This document shows positions 1 through 7,916 of a stretch of 8,653 bases of DNA, in pieces. Origin of the DNA: an uncultured Campylobacter sp. Its GTDB lineage: Bacteria > Campylobacterota > Campylobacteria > Campylobacterales > Campylobacteraceae. A program made the position numbers and the translations under genes. The notes under the pieces are model-generated. The model searched no databases. It was given only the letters and a program-made list of their open reading frames with translations, and had not been told where the DNA came from. The stretch's first letter is position 1, and every line of letters begins with the position of its first letter. The DNA lies in contig NZ_CALKTT010000007.1 of the NCBI RefSeq assembly GCF_937997535.1, positions 1 to 8,653 on the forward strand. Reading direction: 5' to 3'.

Positions 1-38
1 TTGAAGGCGATATTAGATTATTGGAGCAGTTTAAATGA
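1..38 (+). CDS. pheS: Phenylalanyl-tRNA synthetase alpha subunit, 3' end only
   Basis: Only the last 11 codons are in the window, read from base 3 to the TGA at 36-38, giving EGDIRLLEQFK. This matches the usual alpha-subunit C-terminus, where a Gly-Asp-(Leu/Ile)-Arg-Leu/Phe-Leu motif precedes the final residues. It is followed at once by pheT, as in almost all bacteria. The subunit forms the catalytic core of the alpha2-beta2 synthetase that charges tRNA-Phe in the cytoplasm. The stop codon overlaps the pheT start by four bases (ATGA), so translation of the two subunits is probably coupled. The call rests on the short tail plus the context. Confidence 0.85.
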   Translation, partial: EGDIRLLEQFK

Positions 39-2365
39 TAATAACGAGAAATTGGTTGCAGGAGTGGATCGACATAAGCGAAATTTCAAGCGAAAGGCTG
101 CTTTCTACGCTAAATTCCATCGGTCTTGAGGTTGACGCTCACGATAAAATTTCGCTTCCTAAAGGCGTCGTAGTAGGGCTCGTAAAAAGCAAGCGTCGTC
201 ACGAGAATTCTGATCATCTCAATGTCTGCGAGGTTGATATCGGTAAGCAGAGCTTGCAGATCGTCTGCGGCGCGAAAAATGTTGAGGCAGGGCAATATGT
301 CGCGGTTAGCCTCGTCGGCGCCGTGCTACCTAGCGGTCTTGAGATAAAGCCTGCCAAACTTCGCGGCGTGGAGAGCTTTGGCATGATTTGCTCTGCAACC
401 GAGCTTGGGCTTGCCAAGACGAATGACGGCATTATGGTACTTGATAGCAGTATCGGCGAGCTCGTGCTGGGCAAGGAGCTGCGCGAGTATGAAATTTTTA
501 ACGACGATCTTATCGAGATCGAGCTTACCGCTAATCGCGGCGACTGCCTTAGCATCTTAGGCATAGCGCGCGATCTAAGCGCAGCGCTTGATTTGCCGCT
601 AAAGGAAAAGCACGAGTTTGAAGATGCCGACGGAGCGCCTGGTATCGGTAGAATTTTAAGCGTACGTGCAAGCGATGAGGTAAGCGCTAAATTTGCTTTT
701 CGAGCTTATGAGATCAAAGGCGAGCTGAAGTTAAATTTAAAGCAGACCTTGCGTCTTGCAAGCGTTGGTATTTTGCAAAGCTGCGCGGTGCAAAATTTCA
801 TCAACTACGCTACTCACTCTACCGGAGTGTTACTGCGCGCTTATGATTTTGAAAAGATCGCTTCCACAGATGGCAAGGTAGCGCTTGACATAAAGCCTAT
901 GCCAAATGGCGAGTTCGGCGTTTATGCAGGCAAGAGATTGCTTAGTGTAGCAGGGATTTGCCAAGATGCGGAGCTAAAGGCGTGTTGCAGTAGCAAAGTG
1001 GTGCTATTAGAGGCAAACTACACCGCGCCACTAATTATCGCCAAAGCAGTAAACGAAAACAAAGGCCTAAAAGGCGACGAGCACGTGTATCGCTCAAGTA
1101 GAGGCAGCGAGCCAAAGCTTAGGCTGGGGCTAGATCTGCTATTTAGATTGCTACTTAAAAATAAAGCCGTGAGCCTATATGCGGGCACACAAAAGATTTC
1201 AAACGCTTTGGAGCCGCTTATCGTGGGCTTTAGCGAAAAAGAGATAAACTCAATGATCGGCGCGCAAATTCCACGCGACAAGATCGTAAAAATTTTAAAA
1301 AGGCTGGGCTTTGATGTGGGCGTCGAAGCCGATCTAATCACCGCCAAGGTGCCGCCTTTCCGCCACGATATCGTAAATTCTCACGACGTGTGCGAGGAGA
1401 TCGTGCGTATCGTGGGCATCGACAATATCGCCGCCGCGCCGCTAAGCTTCTACGAAAAAAACCGCCTAAACGATACCTACGTAAATTTACAAAACGGGCG
1501 CAAGCTTCGCAGCAAGGCGGCAGCAGTGGGATTTTTCGAGTGCGTGCATTATGTATTTGACGACGGAAAGGCTCTGCAAAATTTAGGCTTTGCGCCGTGC
1601 AAGGTTAAAATTTTAAATCCGATAAACGGCGAGCTGGACGCGCTAAGACCGACGCTGATTAATCATCTGCTGGAATCTGCTGAGCGAAATTTAAAGAATT
1701 CTCGCAGAAGCGTCAAGCTTTTTGAGCTAGGAGAGGTGTTTGATGCGGACGGCAAACAGAGTCTAAGACTGGGCTTTATCGCTAGCGGACTAAAGGCGGA
1801 GCCCTCTATCGCTGCCGGCGCAAAACCTGCCGCAGTGGATTTTTTGTATTTTGCAAATTTAATCCAAAGCGTCATCGGTAAATTTAATGTCAGGCTGCCT
1901 AGCGAAAATTTGAAATTTTTAAGCGAATTCGAGCAAGCTCAGATCGAGCAAGGCGGCGAGATAGTGGGCTTTATCGGGCGCGTGGATTACGCCGTAGAGG
2001 CGGGGCGCGATCTGGATAAAAGCTATCTGTGCGAGATCGATTTTTCCAAGCTTAAATTTAAAAATATCGTAGCGGACGTTTATTCGAAGTTCCCTAGCGT
2101 ATCGCGCGATCTAAGCATTTTGGTGCCGAGCGGAATGCGCTTCGAGCAGATTAAGCAGTGTATAGACGCCCTTAAAATAGAGGCGCTAAAGGAATTTATC
2201 CCAAGCGATCTTTATAGCGACGAAAGCCTGGGTGATTCAAAGAGCCTGACGATCAGACTTGTATTTCAAGACCTTCAAAAAACGCTCTGCGACGAGGAAG
2301 TGGCGGGCTTTACCGATAAAATTTTAGCCGCGCTTAGCAGCGAGCTGGGACTTGGGTTGCGATGA
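35..2365 (+). CDS. pheT: Phenylalanyl-tRNA synthetase beta subunit
   Basis: This 776-residue protein is the beta subunit of phenylalanyl-tRNA synthetase (alpha2-beta2, cytoplasmic), which attaches Phe to tRNA-Phe and edits mischarged Tyr. Visible domains in order are an N-terminal region followed by the OB-fold tRNA-binding domain at about 40-150, the B3/B4 editing domain at about 200-390, the B5 domain at about 395-465, the catalytic-like core at about 470-670 and the FDX-ACB anticodon-binding domain at 683-776 (YSKFPSVSRDLSILV). B5 contains PPFRHDI at 440-446 and the acidic EE pair at 454-455. The length is typical (E. coli about 795). The ATG at 35 has GGAG at 23-26, eight bases upstream. 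The gene overlaps pheS and aroA by four bases each, consistent with a coupled operon. No broken domain or frameshift is seen. Confidence 0.98.
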   Translation: MIITRNWLQEWIDISEISSERLLSTLNSIGLEVDAHDKISLPKGVVVGLVKSKRRHENSDHLNVCEVDIGKQSLQIVCGAKNVEAGQYVAVSLVGAVLPSGLEIKPAKLRGVESFGMICSATELGLAKTNDGIMVLDSSIGELVLGKELREYEIFNDDLIEIELTANRGDCLSILGIARDLSAALDLPLKEKHEFEDADGAPGIGRILSVRASDEVSAKFAFRAYEIKGELKLNLKQTLRLASVGILQSCAVQNFINYATHSTGVLLRAYDFEKIASTDGKVALDIKPMPNGEFGVYAGKRLLSVAGICQDAELKACCSSKVVLLEANYTAPLIIAKAVNENKGLKGDEHVYRSSRGSEPKLRLGLDLLFRLLLKNKAVSLYAGTQKISNALEPLIVGFSEKEINSMIGAQIPRDKIVKILKRLGFDVGVEADLITAKVPPFRHDIVNSHDVCEEIVRIVGIDNIAAAPLSFYEKNRLNDTYVNLQNGRKLRSKAAAVGFFECVHYVFDDGKALQNLGFAPCKVKILNPINGELDALRPTLINHLLESAERNLKNSRRSVKLFELGEVFDADGKQSLRLGFIASGLKAEPSIAAGAKPAAVDFLYFANLIQSVIGKFNVRLPSENLKFLSEFEQAQIEQGGEIVGFIGRVDYAVEAGRDLDKSYLCEIDFSKLKFKNIVADVYSKFPSVSRDLSILVPSGMRFEQIKQCIDALKIEALKEFIPSDLYSDESLGDSKSLTIRLVFQDLQKTLCDEEVAGFTDKILAALSSELGLGLR

Positions 2366-3636
2366 GGATTTTTGCGCAAGCGGGCCCTTTGCGGGCGGAG
2401 ATTTCAAATATCGCCGCGGATAAATCGATCTCGCACCGTGCGGCGATCTTTTCGCTGCTAGCGGAGGGAACGAGTAAAATTTCAAACTATCTAGCCGCCG
2501 AGGATACGCTAAATACGCTAAAGATCGTGGAGCTTTTGGGCGCTAGCGTACAGCGCGTAGAGGGCGAAATTCTGATCACTCCGCCGGAGGTTATCAAAGA
2601 GCCTAACGTCCCGCTTGATTGCGGCAACTCAGGCACCGCTATGCGGCTATTTATGGGCTTTTTGGCGGGGTGCGAGGGCTTTTTCGTGCTATGCGGCGAT
2701 CGGTATCTAAGCGAGCGCCCGATGAGGCGCGTTGCGGATCCGCTTTGCAAAGTAGGCGCTAAAATTTACGGACGAGCAAGCGGCGAAAAGGCGCCGATTG
2801 CGGTGCTAGGGCAGAAGCTCGGGTATTTTGAATACGCGAGTAAGATTGCGTCCGCGCAGGTTAAGACCGCTCTGATTTTAGCGGCCTTGCGCGGCAGCGG
2901 GTGCAGGTTTAGCGAGCCCGAGCTTAGCCGCGATCACAGCGAGCGGATGTTAAAAGCGATGGGCGCGCAAATTTCGCGAAACGGACTTGCGATCGAAGTC
3001 GCGCCGCTTAGCTCGCCGCTTAAACCGCTTGAAATTTTTATCCCAAACGACCCTAGCTCGGCGTTTTTCTTCGCGGTCGCCGCAGCGATAACCCCGGGCT
3101 CGCGCATAGTGCTAAAAAATATGCTGTTAAACAAAACCCGCATAGAGGCGTATGAAATTTTAAAACGTATGGGCGCCGAGGTAAAATTTCACAAAACAAG
3201 CGAAATTTACGAGCAGATCGGCGATATAGAGGTTGCTTACGCGCCGCTTCACGCCGTGGAGGTGAGCGAAAACATCTCCTGGCTGATAGACGAAGCGCCT
3301 GCGCTTGCGATCGCTTTTGCCTGTGCACAGGGAAGTAGCGTGCTTAGAAATGCCGCCGAGCTGCGCGTAAAAGAGTGCGACCGCATAAAAGTGACCTGCG
3401 AAGGACTTCGCGCTTGCGGTATTAAGGCGCGCGAGCTGCAGGACGGCTGGCAGATTGAAGGCGGCGAGGCGAACGCGGCTATCATCACGCCGTGCGGCGA
3501 TCACCGCATCGCGATGAGCTTTGCGATTTTGGGTTTAAGATCGGGGATGATCATCGAAGATAGCGATTGTATCGCGACGTCGTTTCCGAATTTTGCCGCG
3601 ATTTTAAAACAGATCGGAGCCGGCGTTGAAGATTGA
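2362..3636 (+). CDS. aroA: 3-phosphoshikimate 1-carboxyvinyltransferase (EPSP synthase)
   Basis: EPSP synthase transfers the enolpyruvyl group of PEP to shikimate-3-phosphate, the sixth step of the shikimate pathway to chorismate and aromatic amino acids (cytoplasm). The 424-residue length is typical. Visible motifs are DKSISHR at 20-26, GNSGTAMRL at 88-96, GDRY at 112-115, RPMRR at 119-123, SAQVK at 164-168, RDHSE at 190-194, NKTR at 257-260, the catalytic Asp in LIDEAPALA (D310), Glu in LRVKECDR (E338) and GDHRIAMS at 379-386. RxHxE, SAQxK and NxTR are the pattern described for class II enzymes; the fourth mark, GDKx, is GDRY here. The Gly that class I enzymes have in their NAGTA motif is kept, but the following class I Pro (AMRPL) is Leu. 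The start overlaps the pheT stop by four bases and has only a weak upstream purine run, so translational coupling is likely. Confidence 0.98.
   Translation: MRIFAQAGPLRAEISNIAADKSISHRAAIFSLLAEGTSKISNYLAAEDTLNTLKIVELLGASVQRVEGEILITPPEVIKEPNVPLDCGNSGTAMRLFMGFLAGCEGFFVLCGDRYLSERPMRRVADPLCKVGAKIYGRASGEKAPIAVLGQKLGYFEYASKIASAQVKTALILAALRGSGCRFSEPELSRDHSERMLKAMGAQISRNGLAIEVAPLSSPLKPLEIFIPNDPSSAFFFAVAAAITPGSRIVLKNMLLNKTRIEAYEILKRMGAEVKFHKTSEIYEQIGDIEVAYAPLHAVEVSENISWLIDEAPALAIAFACAQGSSVLRNAAELRVKECDRIKVTCEGLRACGIKARELQDGWQIEGGEANAAIITPCGDHRIAMSFAILGLRSGMIIEDSDCIATSFPNFAAILKQIGAGVED
3616..3628 (+). promoter_or_regulatory. Ribosome binding site and TTG start of ispH
   Basis: GGAG at 3616-3619 lies six bases before the TTG at 3626-3628. 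This supports TTG as the start, although an ATG occurs four codons later (3638) just after the aroA stop. The TTG start gives an N-terminus MKIEMAKSYGFCFG, which matches the usual Campylobacter IspH beginning, whereas the ATG lacks a good purine-rich site at the right distance. Confidence 0.7.
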
Positions 3637-4462
3637 GATGGCGAAAAGCTACGGCTTTTGCTTTGGCGTCAAGCGTGCGATCAAGATCGCAGAAAGCGCC
3701 GGCGAGGCCGCTACGATCGGCGAACTGATACATAACGCCGAAGAGATCAACAGGCTAAGGCAAAATTTCGGCGTCAAAACCTTAGAAGGCGTTAATGAGA
3801 TCAAGGACGAGCAAAAGCTCATCATCCGCACCCACGGCATCCAAAAGGACGATCTGCAAAACCTAAAAGCGCAAAACAAGCAGCTCATCGACGCTACCTG
3901 CCCCTTTGTGACTAAGCCGCAGCAGATCGTAGAAAAGATGAGCGCGGAGGGCTATGATATCGTAATCTTCGGCGATAAAAATCATCCCGAGGTAAAGGGT
4001 GTGAAATCATACGCCAAAGGAAGAGTTTACGTAGTGCTGGAGCCCGCGGAGCTACTACAAATCAAGCTCGGGACTCGCGTCGCGCTCGTTTCGCAGACTA
4101 CGAAAAAGATAGAAAGCTTTACCAAAATCGCGGATTTTTTGATGCAGCGTGCGAGGGAGCTGAGAATTTTTAATACGATTTGCAATGCGACGCTGGAAAA
4201 TCAAGAGGCCGTGAAAAGCCTATCACAAAAGGCCGACGTAATGATAATCGTAGGCGGGAAAAATTCCTCCAACACCAAACAGCTTTTTTTAATTTCACAA
4301 AATTTTTGCAAAGACAGCTACCTTATAGAAAACGAAAGCGAGCTTGAGCGCTCGTGGTTTGAAAACAAAAGCCTCTGCGGCATCTCCGCAGGAGCCAGCA
4401 CGCCCGATTGGATCATCAAAAAAGTAGTAGCTCGGATCGAAAGTCTAACGCAGAATTTATAA
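3626..4462 (+). CDS. ispH: 4-hydroxy-3-methylbut-2-enyl diphosphate reductase
   Basis: IspH (LytB) is a cytoplasmic iron-sulfur enzyme that reduces HMBPP to IPP and DMAPP, the last step of the MEP isoprenoid pathway. From the TTG start the protein is 278 residues, a short form typical of Campylobacterota. The three cluster-binding cysteines are present: C12 (YGFCFG), C92 (DATCPF) and C186 (NTICNAT). Substrate-pocket residues are also visible: H36 (LIHN), H70 (RTHG), H120 and E122 (NHPEVKG), a Thr in VSQTTKK, the GGKNSSNT segment at 210-217 and S258 in SAGASTPDW. The reading frame overlaps the end of aroA by 11 bases, so its translation probably depends on ribosomes finishing aroA. No promoter of its own is seen. 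Family assignment is secure; only the start is a choice. Confidence 0.97.
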   Translation: MKIEMAKSYGFCFGVKRAIKIAESAGEAATIGELIHNAEEINRLRQNFGVKTLEGVNEIKDEQKLIIRTHGIQKDDLQNLKAQNKQLIDATCPFVTKPQQIVEKMSAEGYDIVIFGDKNHPEVKGVKSYAKGRVYVVLEPAELLQIKLGTRVALVSQTTKKIESFTKIADFLMQRARELRIFNTICNATLENQEAVKSLSQKADVMIIVGGKNSSNTKQLFLISQNFCKDSYLIENESELERSWFENKSLCGISAGASTPDWIIKKVVARIESLTQNL

Positions 4463-4473
4463 GCCCTCTTATC

Positions 4474-4530
4474 AAATTTACTCTTAGAAATTTATCAAAT
4501 CGAAAGCAAATTTTAGCTAGAATCGCGCAT
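4474..4530 (+). promoter_or_regulatory. Candidate sigma-70 promoter for rpsA
   Basis: TAGAAT at 4518-4523, preceded by TTTTAGC, resembles the Campylobacter -10 box (about TAnAAT). That promoter class usually lacks a clear -35 and instead has phased AT-rich tracts upstream. Here AAATTT blocks start at 4474, 4488 and 4508. Transcription would begin near 4530, giving a leader of about 45 bases. This is the only gap over 60 bases between genes in the first 7.8 kb, which makes it the natural place for a promoter. The call is by pattern only. Confidence 0.45.
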
Positions 4531-4574
4531 TTTAGTTCTTTTCAAAAAAGCACAAATAAATTTAAAGGAAGCAT

Positions 4575-6242
4575 ATGGCTGAGGTGAACGAGAAGGTTCA
4601 AAACCACGCAGAGGAAGATTTTGCGACATTGTTAGAGGAGTATGACGCCGGGAAGTCTCGCGACGAGGTCGTCACAGGTAAGGTTATCGCCCTTAAGGAC
4701 GGCGAGGTTTTCATAGACGTAGGCAGGAAGTCGGAGGGCATTTTAGATGCCGCCGAGGTGAGCGACGATCAAGGAAACCCGCAGGTTAATGTAGGAGATG
4801 ACATCAAAGTCGCTATTATCGGAAGCAGAGGCGGTCGCCCGGTCGTATCGTATAAAAAGGCTCTAAAGAAGGAAAAAGTAAAGGCGTTCATCGACTCCTA
4901 TGATGAAAGCGCAGAGAATGTCTATGACGTTAAAATTCTATCGTTTAATAAGGGCGGTTTCGTTTGCGCTAACGCAGACGACGTAGAATTTTTTATGCCT
5001 CGCTCGCAAAGTGCGCTTAAAAACCCCAATGGCGCCGTCGGTAAAAATTTCAAGGTAAAGATCATTAAAGTTGATAGAGACGAACAAAGCATCGTAGTAT
5101 CGCGTAAGAAGCTACTTGATGAGGATCGCAAAGCAAGCAAAGAGGCGATCGAGAAAGTAATCGCTACCGAGGGCATCATCGAAGGCGTCGTCAAAAAGAT
5201 TACCACCTACGGTATGTTCGTAGACGTAGGCGGCGTGGACGGACTCGTGCACTACAGCGAAATTTCATACAAAGGCCCGGTAAATCCGAGCTCGCTCTAC
5301 AAAGAGGGCGATAAGGTTCCGGTTAAGGTTATCAAATACGATAACGATAAAAAGCATCTCTCTCTTTCGATCAAAGAAGCGATGCCCGATCCTTGGAACG
5401 AGATTAAAGATAGCCTGGAAGTGGGCGATACTATCCGCGTAAAAGTAAGCAATATCGAGCCTTATGGCGCGTTTGTAGATCTTGGCAACGACATCGAGGG
5501 CTTTTTGCATATCAGCGAAATTTCGTGGGATAAAAATATCAAAAATCCGAAAGATTTCATCAGCGAGGGCGAGGAGCTTGACGTCGAGGTCGTAGAGATT
5601 AACCCTAGCGAGCGCAGATTGCGCGTGAGCCTTAAAAATTTACTCACTAAGCCTTTTGACGAGTTCGTTGCTAAGCATAAAGTGGGCGATGTGCTAAAAG
5701 GCAGCGTCACTACAATTACAAATTTTGGTGCGTTTGTGAGGATCGACGGCGTAGAGGGGCTTTTGCATAATGAAGACGCTTCATGGGATCGCGGCGAGAA
5801 GTGCAAAAATTTATTCAAAGTAGGCGACGAGATCGAGGTTAAGATCATCAAGATCGACAAAGATACTCAAAAAATTTCTCTAAACCACAAAGAGCTCGGC
5901 GATAGCCCTATTAGCGATTATGCCAAGAGTCACAATCAAGGCGATGTCGTAAAAGGCAAGATCCGCGATATTAAAGAGTTTGGAATTTTCGTCGAGCTTG
6001 GAGGCGGTATAGACGCGCTTATCCGTAAGGAAGATCTTGGCAACGTAAGCGTAGATAGCCTAAAAGTGGGCGACGAGATCGAGGCTGCGATCGCCTTCAT
6101 CGACGAGAAGAAAAATAGAATCCGCCTAAGCGTGCGCAGGCTGGCTCATCAGAAGGAGCGCGAGGTGCTAAACGAGATCAATAGCAACGACGACGAAAAG
6201 CAAAGCCTAGGGGATCTAATCAAAGATCAACTAAATAAATAA
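4575..6242 (+). CDS. rpsA: 30S ribosomal protein S1
   Basis: Ribosomal protein S1 binds mRNA on the 30S subunit and helps initiate translation of structured or weakly SD-led messages. The 555-residue protein has six S1 (OB-fold) repeats at about 31-97, 116-180, 200-267, 284-355, 370-440 and 456-524. Repeats 3 to 6 carry the clearest RNA-binding pattern, (Y/F)G-(M/A/I)-FV followed by G-(L/F)-(L/V)-H: TYGMFVDVGG, PYGAFVDLG, NFGAFVRIDG and EFGIFVELGG. Repeats 1 and 2 are more diverged, as in E. coli, where they dock on protein S2. The length is close to E. coli S1 (557). The start ATG has AAAGGAA at 4564-4570, four bases upstream. The C-terminus is acidic and polar. An own promoter is likely in the preceding gap; the next gene, serA, follows after 54 bases. 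Confidence 0.97.
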   Translation: MAEVNEKVQNHAEEDFATLLEEYDAGKSRDEVVTGKVIALKDGEVFIDVGRKSEGILDAAEVSDDQGNPQVNVGDDIKVAIIGSRGGRPVVSYKKALKKEKVKAFIDSYDESAENVYDVKILSFNKGGFVCANADDVEFFMPRSQSALKNPNGAVGKNFKVKIIKVDRDEQSIVVSRKKLLDEDRKASKEAIEKVIATEGIIEGVVKKITTYGMFVDVGGVDGLVHYSEISYKGPVNPSSLYKEGDKVPVKVIKYDNDKKHLSLSIKEAMPDPWNEIKDSLEVGDTIRVKVSNIEPYGAFVDLGNDIEGFLHISEISWDKNIKNPKDFISEGEELDVEVVEINPSERRLRVSLKNLLTKPFDEFVAKHKVGDVLKGSVTTITNFGAFVRIDGVEGLLHNEDASWDRGEKCKNLFKVGDEIEVKIIKIDKDTQKISLNHKELGDSPISDYAKSHNQGDVVKGKIRDIKEFGIFVELGGGIDALIRKEDLGNVSVDSLKVGDEIEAAIAFIDEKKNRIRLSVRRLAHQKEREVLNEINSNDDEKQSLGDLIKDQLNK

Positions 6243-6248
6243 TTCCTC

Positions 6249-6272
6249 CCGCAAGGCATCCTCGCCTTGCGG
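6249..6272 (+). terminator. Perfect 9-bp hairpin between rpsA and serA, no U-tract
   Basis: CCGCAAGGC at 6249-6257 pairs exactly with GCCTTGCGG at 6264-6272 around a six-base loop (ATCCTC). It begins seven bases after the rpsA stop. The 3' side runs into ACCTACTTC instead of a run of T, so it is not a classical intrinsic terminator. It may act as a leaky terminator, an RNA processing or 3'-end stabilising element for rpsA mRNA, or an attenuation point lowering serA expression. Structure is seen; role is inferred. Confidence 0.5.
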
Positions 6273-6281
6273 ACCTACTTC

Positions 6282-6299
6282 AAAAGGTTAAATTTAATG
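6282..6299 (+). promoter_or_regulatory. Ribosome binding site deciding the serA start
   Basis: AAAAGG at 6282-6287 stands nine bases before the ATG at 6297. The frame stays open further upstream to a TTG at 6267, but that codon lies inside the 3' arm of the hairpin, has no ribosome binding site, and would add ten residues (MRTYFKRLNL) foreign to the family. The ATG gives MKTIIVCDAI, the expected beginning of D-3-phosphoglycerate dehydrogenase. Confidence 0.8.
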
Positions 6300-7874
6300 A
6301 AAACTATCATAGTCTGCGACGCAATCCACAAAATCGGTTTTGATCTGATTAAGCAAGAATCGGACGTTAAAGTAATCGACGCTACGAACGTGCCCAAGAG
6401 CGAGCTTTATGGAATTTTAGGTGATGCGGATGTTGCGATCACCAGAAGCTCTACGGCGGTGGATGAGAAATTTCTAAATGCCGGTACCAAGCTAAAAGCG
6501 ATCGTGCGTGCGGGTGTGGGTGTAGATAACTGCGATATCGACGGCTGCTCCAAGCGCGGCATTATTTTGATGAACGTACCTACGGCAAACACCATCGCCG
6601 CGGTCGAAATGACCATGTGCCATCTGCTGAATGCGGCGCGCAAATATGTAAATTCTTGCAACGATCTTAAAATTAATAGAATTTGGAAGCGCGAGAAATG
6701 GTACGGCACCGAACTTTATAAAAAGAGCCTCGGCATCATCGGCTTTGGAAATATCGGTTCGCGCGTGGGGGTTCGCGCGCTTGCGTTTGGGATGAACGTC
6801 ATCGCCTATGATCCCTATATCGAGCCTGAGAAGGCCACGAAGCTCGGAGTAAAATATACGAAAAATTTCGACGAAATTTTATCTTGCGACTTCATCACGA
6901 TTCATACGCCGAAAAATCAAGAGACGATAAATATGGTAGGCGAGCCGCAAATAACGAAGATGAAAGACGGCGTGCGCCTAATAAACTGCGCTAGAGGCGG
7001 GCTGTATAATGAAAAAGCACTCGCAAACAATCTACGCAGCGGCAAGATCGCGTATCTTGGCATCGACGTTTTCGACAAAGAGCCTGCGACCGATCACGAG
7101 CTTTTGGATATCGAAAATTTAAGCGCGACTCCGCATCTTGGCGCAAATACTCTCGAATCGCAAAGCAATATCGCCCGGGAAGCCGCAGAGCAGGCGATCA
7201 GTGCCGCGCGCGGCTTGAACTATCCAAACGCTTTAAATTTGCCGCTTAAGCTCGAGGATCTGCCGCGCGGTATCGAGCCGTATATAAATTTGGTCTCGAA
7301 AATGGCCTATCTTGCGGCGCAGATCAATAAAGGCCCGATCAAATCGATTCGCATCGAGGGCAGCGGCGAGGTGGTGCAGTATCTAAAATCGATGCTCGTT
7401 TTTGCCATCGTCGGCGCGCTGCACGATTCTTTGGGCGATTCGCTAAATTATGTCAATGCAAAATTTCTTGCGGATGAAAAGGGGATCGAGACGAGCTTCG
7501 GCGAGCTTGCGCGAAGTGTTTATAAAAGCGAGATCGCGGTAAAAATCATGACCGACGAGGCGATCTCAAATGTCGCGGGTACGGTCTTTGACGGCAGCGA
7601 GGAGCGTATCGTAAATATCGGCGGATTTAAGACCGATTTTAAGCCTAAGGGCAAGATGATAATCTTCAAAAATACCGACGTACCGGGCGTTATCAAATCC
7701 GTAAGCACGATCCTAGCCGATGAAAACATCAATATCGCGGACTTCCGCTTAGGCAGAGGCGAGGGAGGGGACGCTTTGGCGGTCATTTTGGTCGATTCCG
7801 AAGTGCAAAAAAGCACGCTCGATAAGCTGGCGGCGCTTCAAACCTGCCTAATGGTGCGCTACGCGGCACTTTAA
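6297..7874 (+). CDS. serA: D-3-phosphoglycerate dehydrogenase (long form)
   Basis: SerA oxidises 3-phosphoglycerate to 3-phosphohydroxypyruvate with NAD, the first step of serine synthesis in the cytoplasm. From the ATG at 6297 the protein is 525 residues, the long class with three parts: substrate- and nucleotide-binding domains at about 1-312, an intervening (ASB) domain at about 315-448 and a C-terminal ACT domain at about 452-525. The Rossmann motif GFGNIG is at 149-154, with D172 (YDPY) placed to hold the NAD ribose. The catalytic set is R233 (CARGG), E262 (DKEPA) and H280 (TPHLGA). The ACT domain shows NTDVPGVI and INIADFRLGR, the pattern linked to serine feedback in this family; whether serine inhibits this enzyme cannot be told from sequence. 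It follows rpsA with no clear promoter of its own, so it probably depends on read-through from rpsA. Confidence 0.96.
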   Translation: MKTIIVCDAIHKIGFDLIKQESDVKVIDATNVPKSELYGILGDADVAITRSSTAVDEKFLNAGTKLKAIVRAGVGVDNCDIDGCSKRGIILMNVPTANTIAAVEMTMCHLLNAARKYVNSCNDLKINRIWKREKWYGTELYKKSLGIIGFGNIGSRVGVRALAFGMNVIAYDPYIEPEKATKLGVKYTKNFDEILSCDFITIHTPKNQETINMVGEPQITKMKDGVRLINCARGGLYNEKALANNLRSGKIAYLGIDVFDKEPATDHELLDIENLSATPHLGANTLESQSNIAREAAEQAISAARGLNYPNALNLPLKLEDLPRGIEPYINLVSKMAYLAAQINKGPIKSIRIEGSGEVVQYLKSMLVFAIVGALHDSLGDSLNYVNAKFLADEKGIETSFGELARSVYKSEIAVKIMTDEAISNVAGTVFDGSEERIVNIGGFKTDFKPKGKMIIFKNTDVPGVIKSVSTILADENINIADFRLGRGEGGDALAVILVDSEVQKSTLDKLAALQTCLMVRYAAL

Positions 7875-7879
7875 TCCCT

Positions 7880-7902
7880 TTCCGCTTAGGAGGCGGAATT
7901 TT
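7880..7902 (+). terminator. Probable intrinsic terminator of serA
   Basis: TTCCGC at 7880-7885 pairs with GCGGAA at 7893-7898 around a seven-base loop, and is followed by TTTT at 7899-7902 and more AT-rich sequence. It starts five bases after the serA stop codon. The stem is short (6 bp) and the U-run modest, so termination may be partial. A competing hairpin shares its 3' arm: AGGCGGAAT at 7891-7899 can pair with ATTTCGCCT at 7905-7913, including one G-U pair. Confidence 0.5.
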
Positions 7903-7916
7903 AAATTTCGCCTCAT

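Noticed and set aside
4463..4517. Terminator after ispH
   Set aside because: I found no stable hairpin followed by T residues; the sequence is better explained as AT tracts upstream of the rpsA promoter.
6267..6296. Upstream TTG start for serA adding ten residues
   Set aside because: The TTG lies in the 3' arm of a stable hairpin, has no ribosome binding site and gives a non-family N-terminus; the ATG at 6297 has AAAAGG at good spacing.
214..7816. Many minus-strand open frames of 60-130 codons inside the five genes
   Set aside because: They lie opposite conserved genes, have Ser/Leu/Pro-rich shadow composition and show no motifs.
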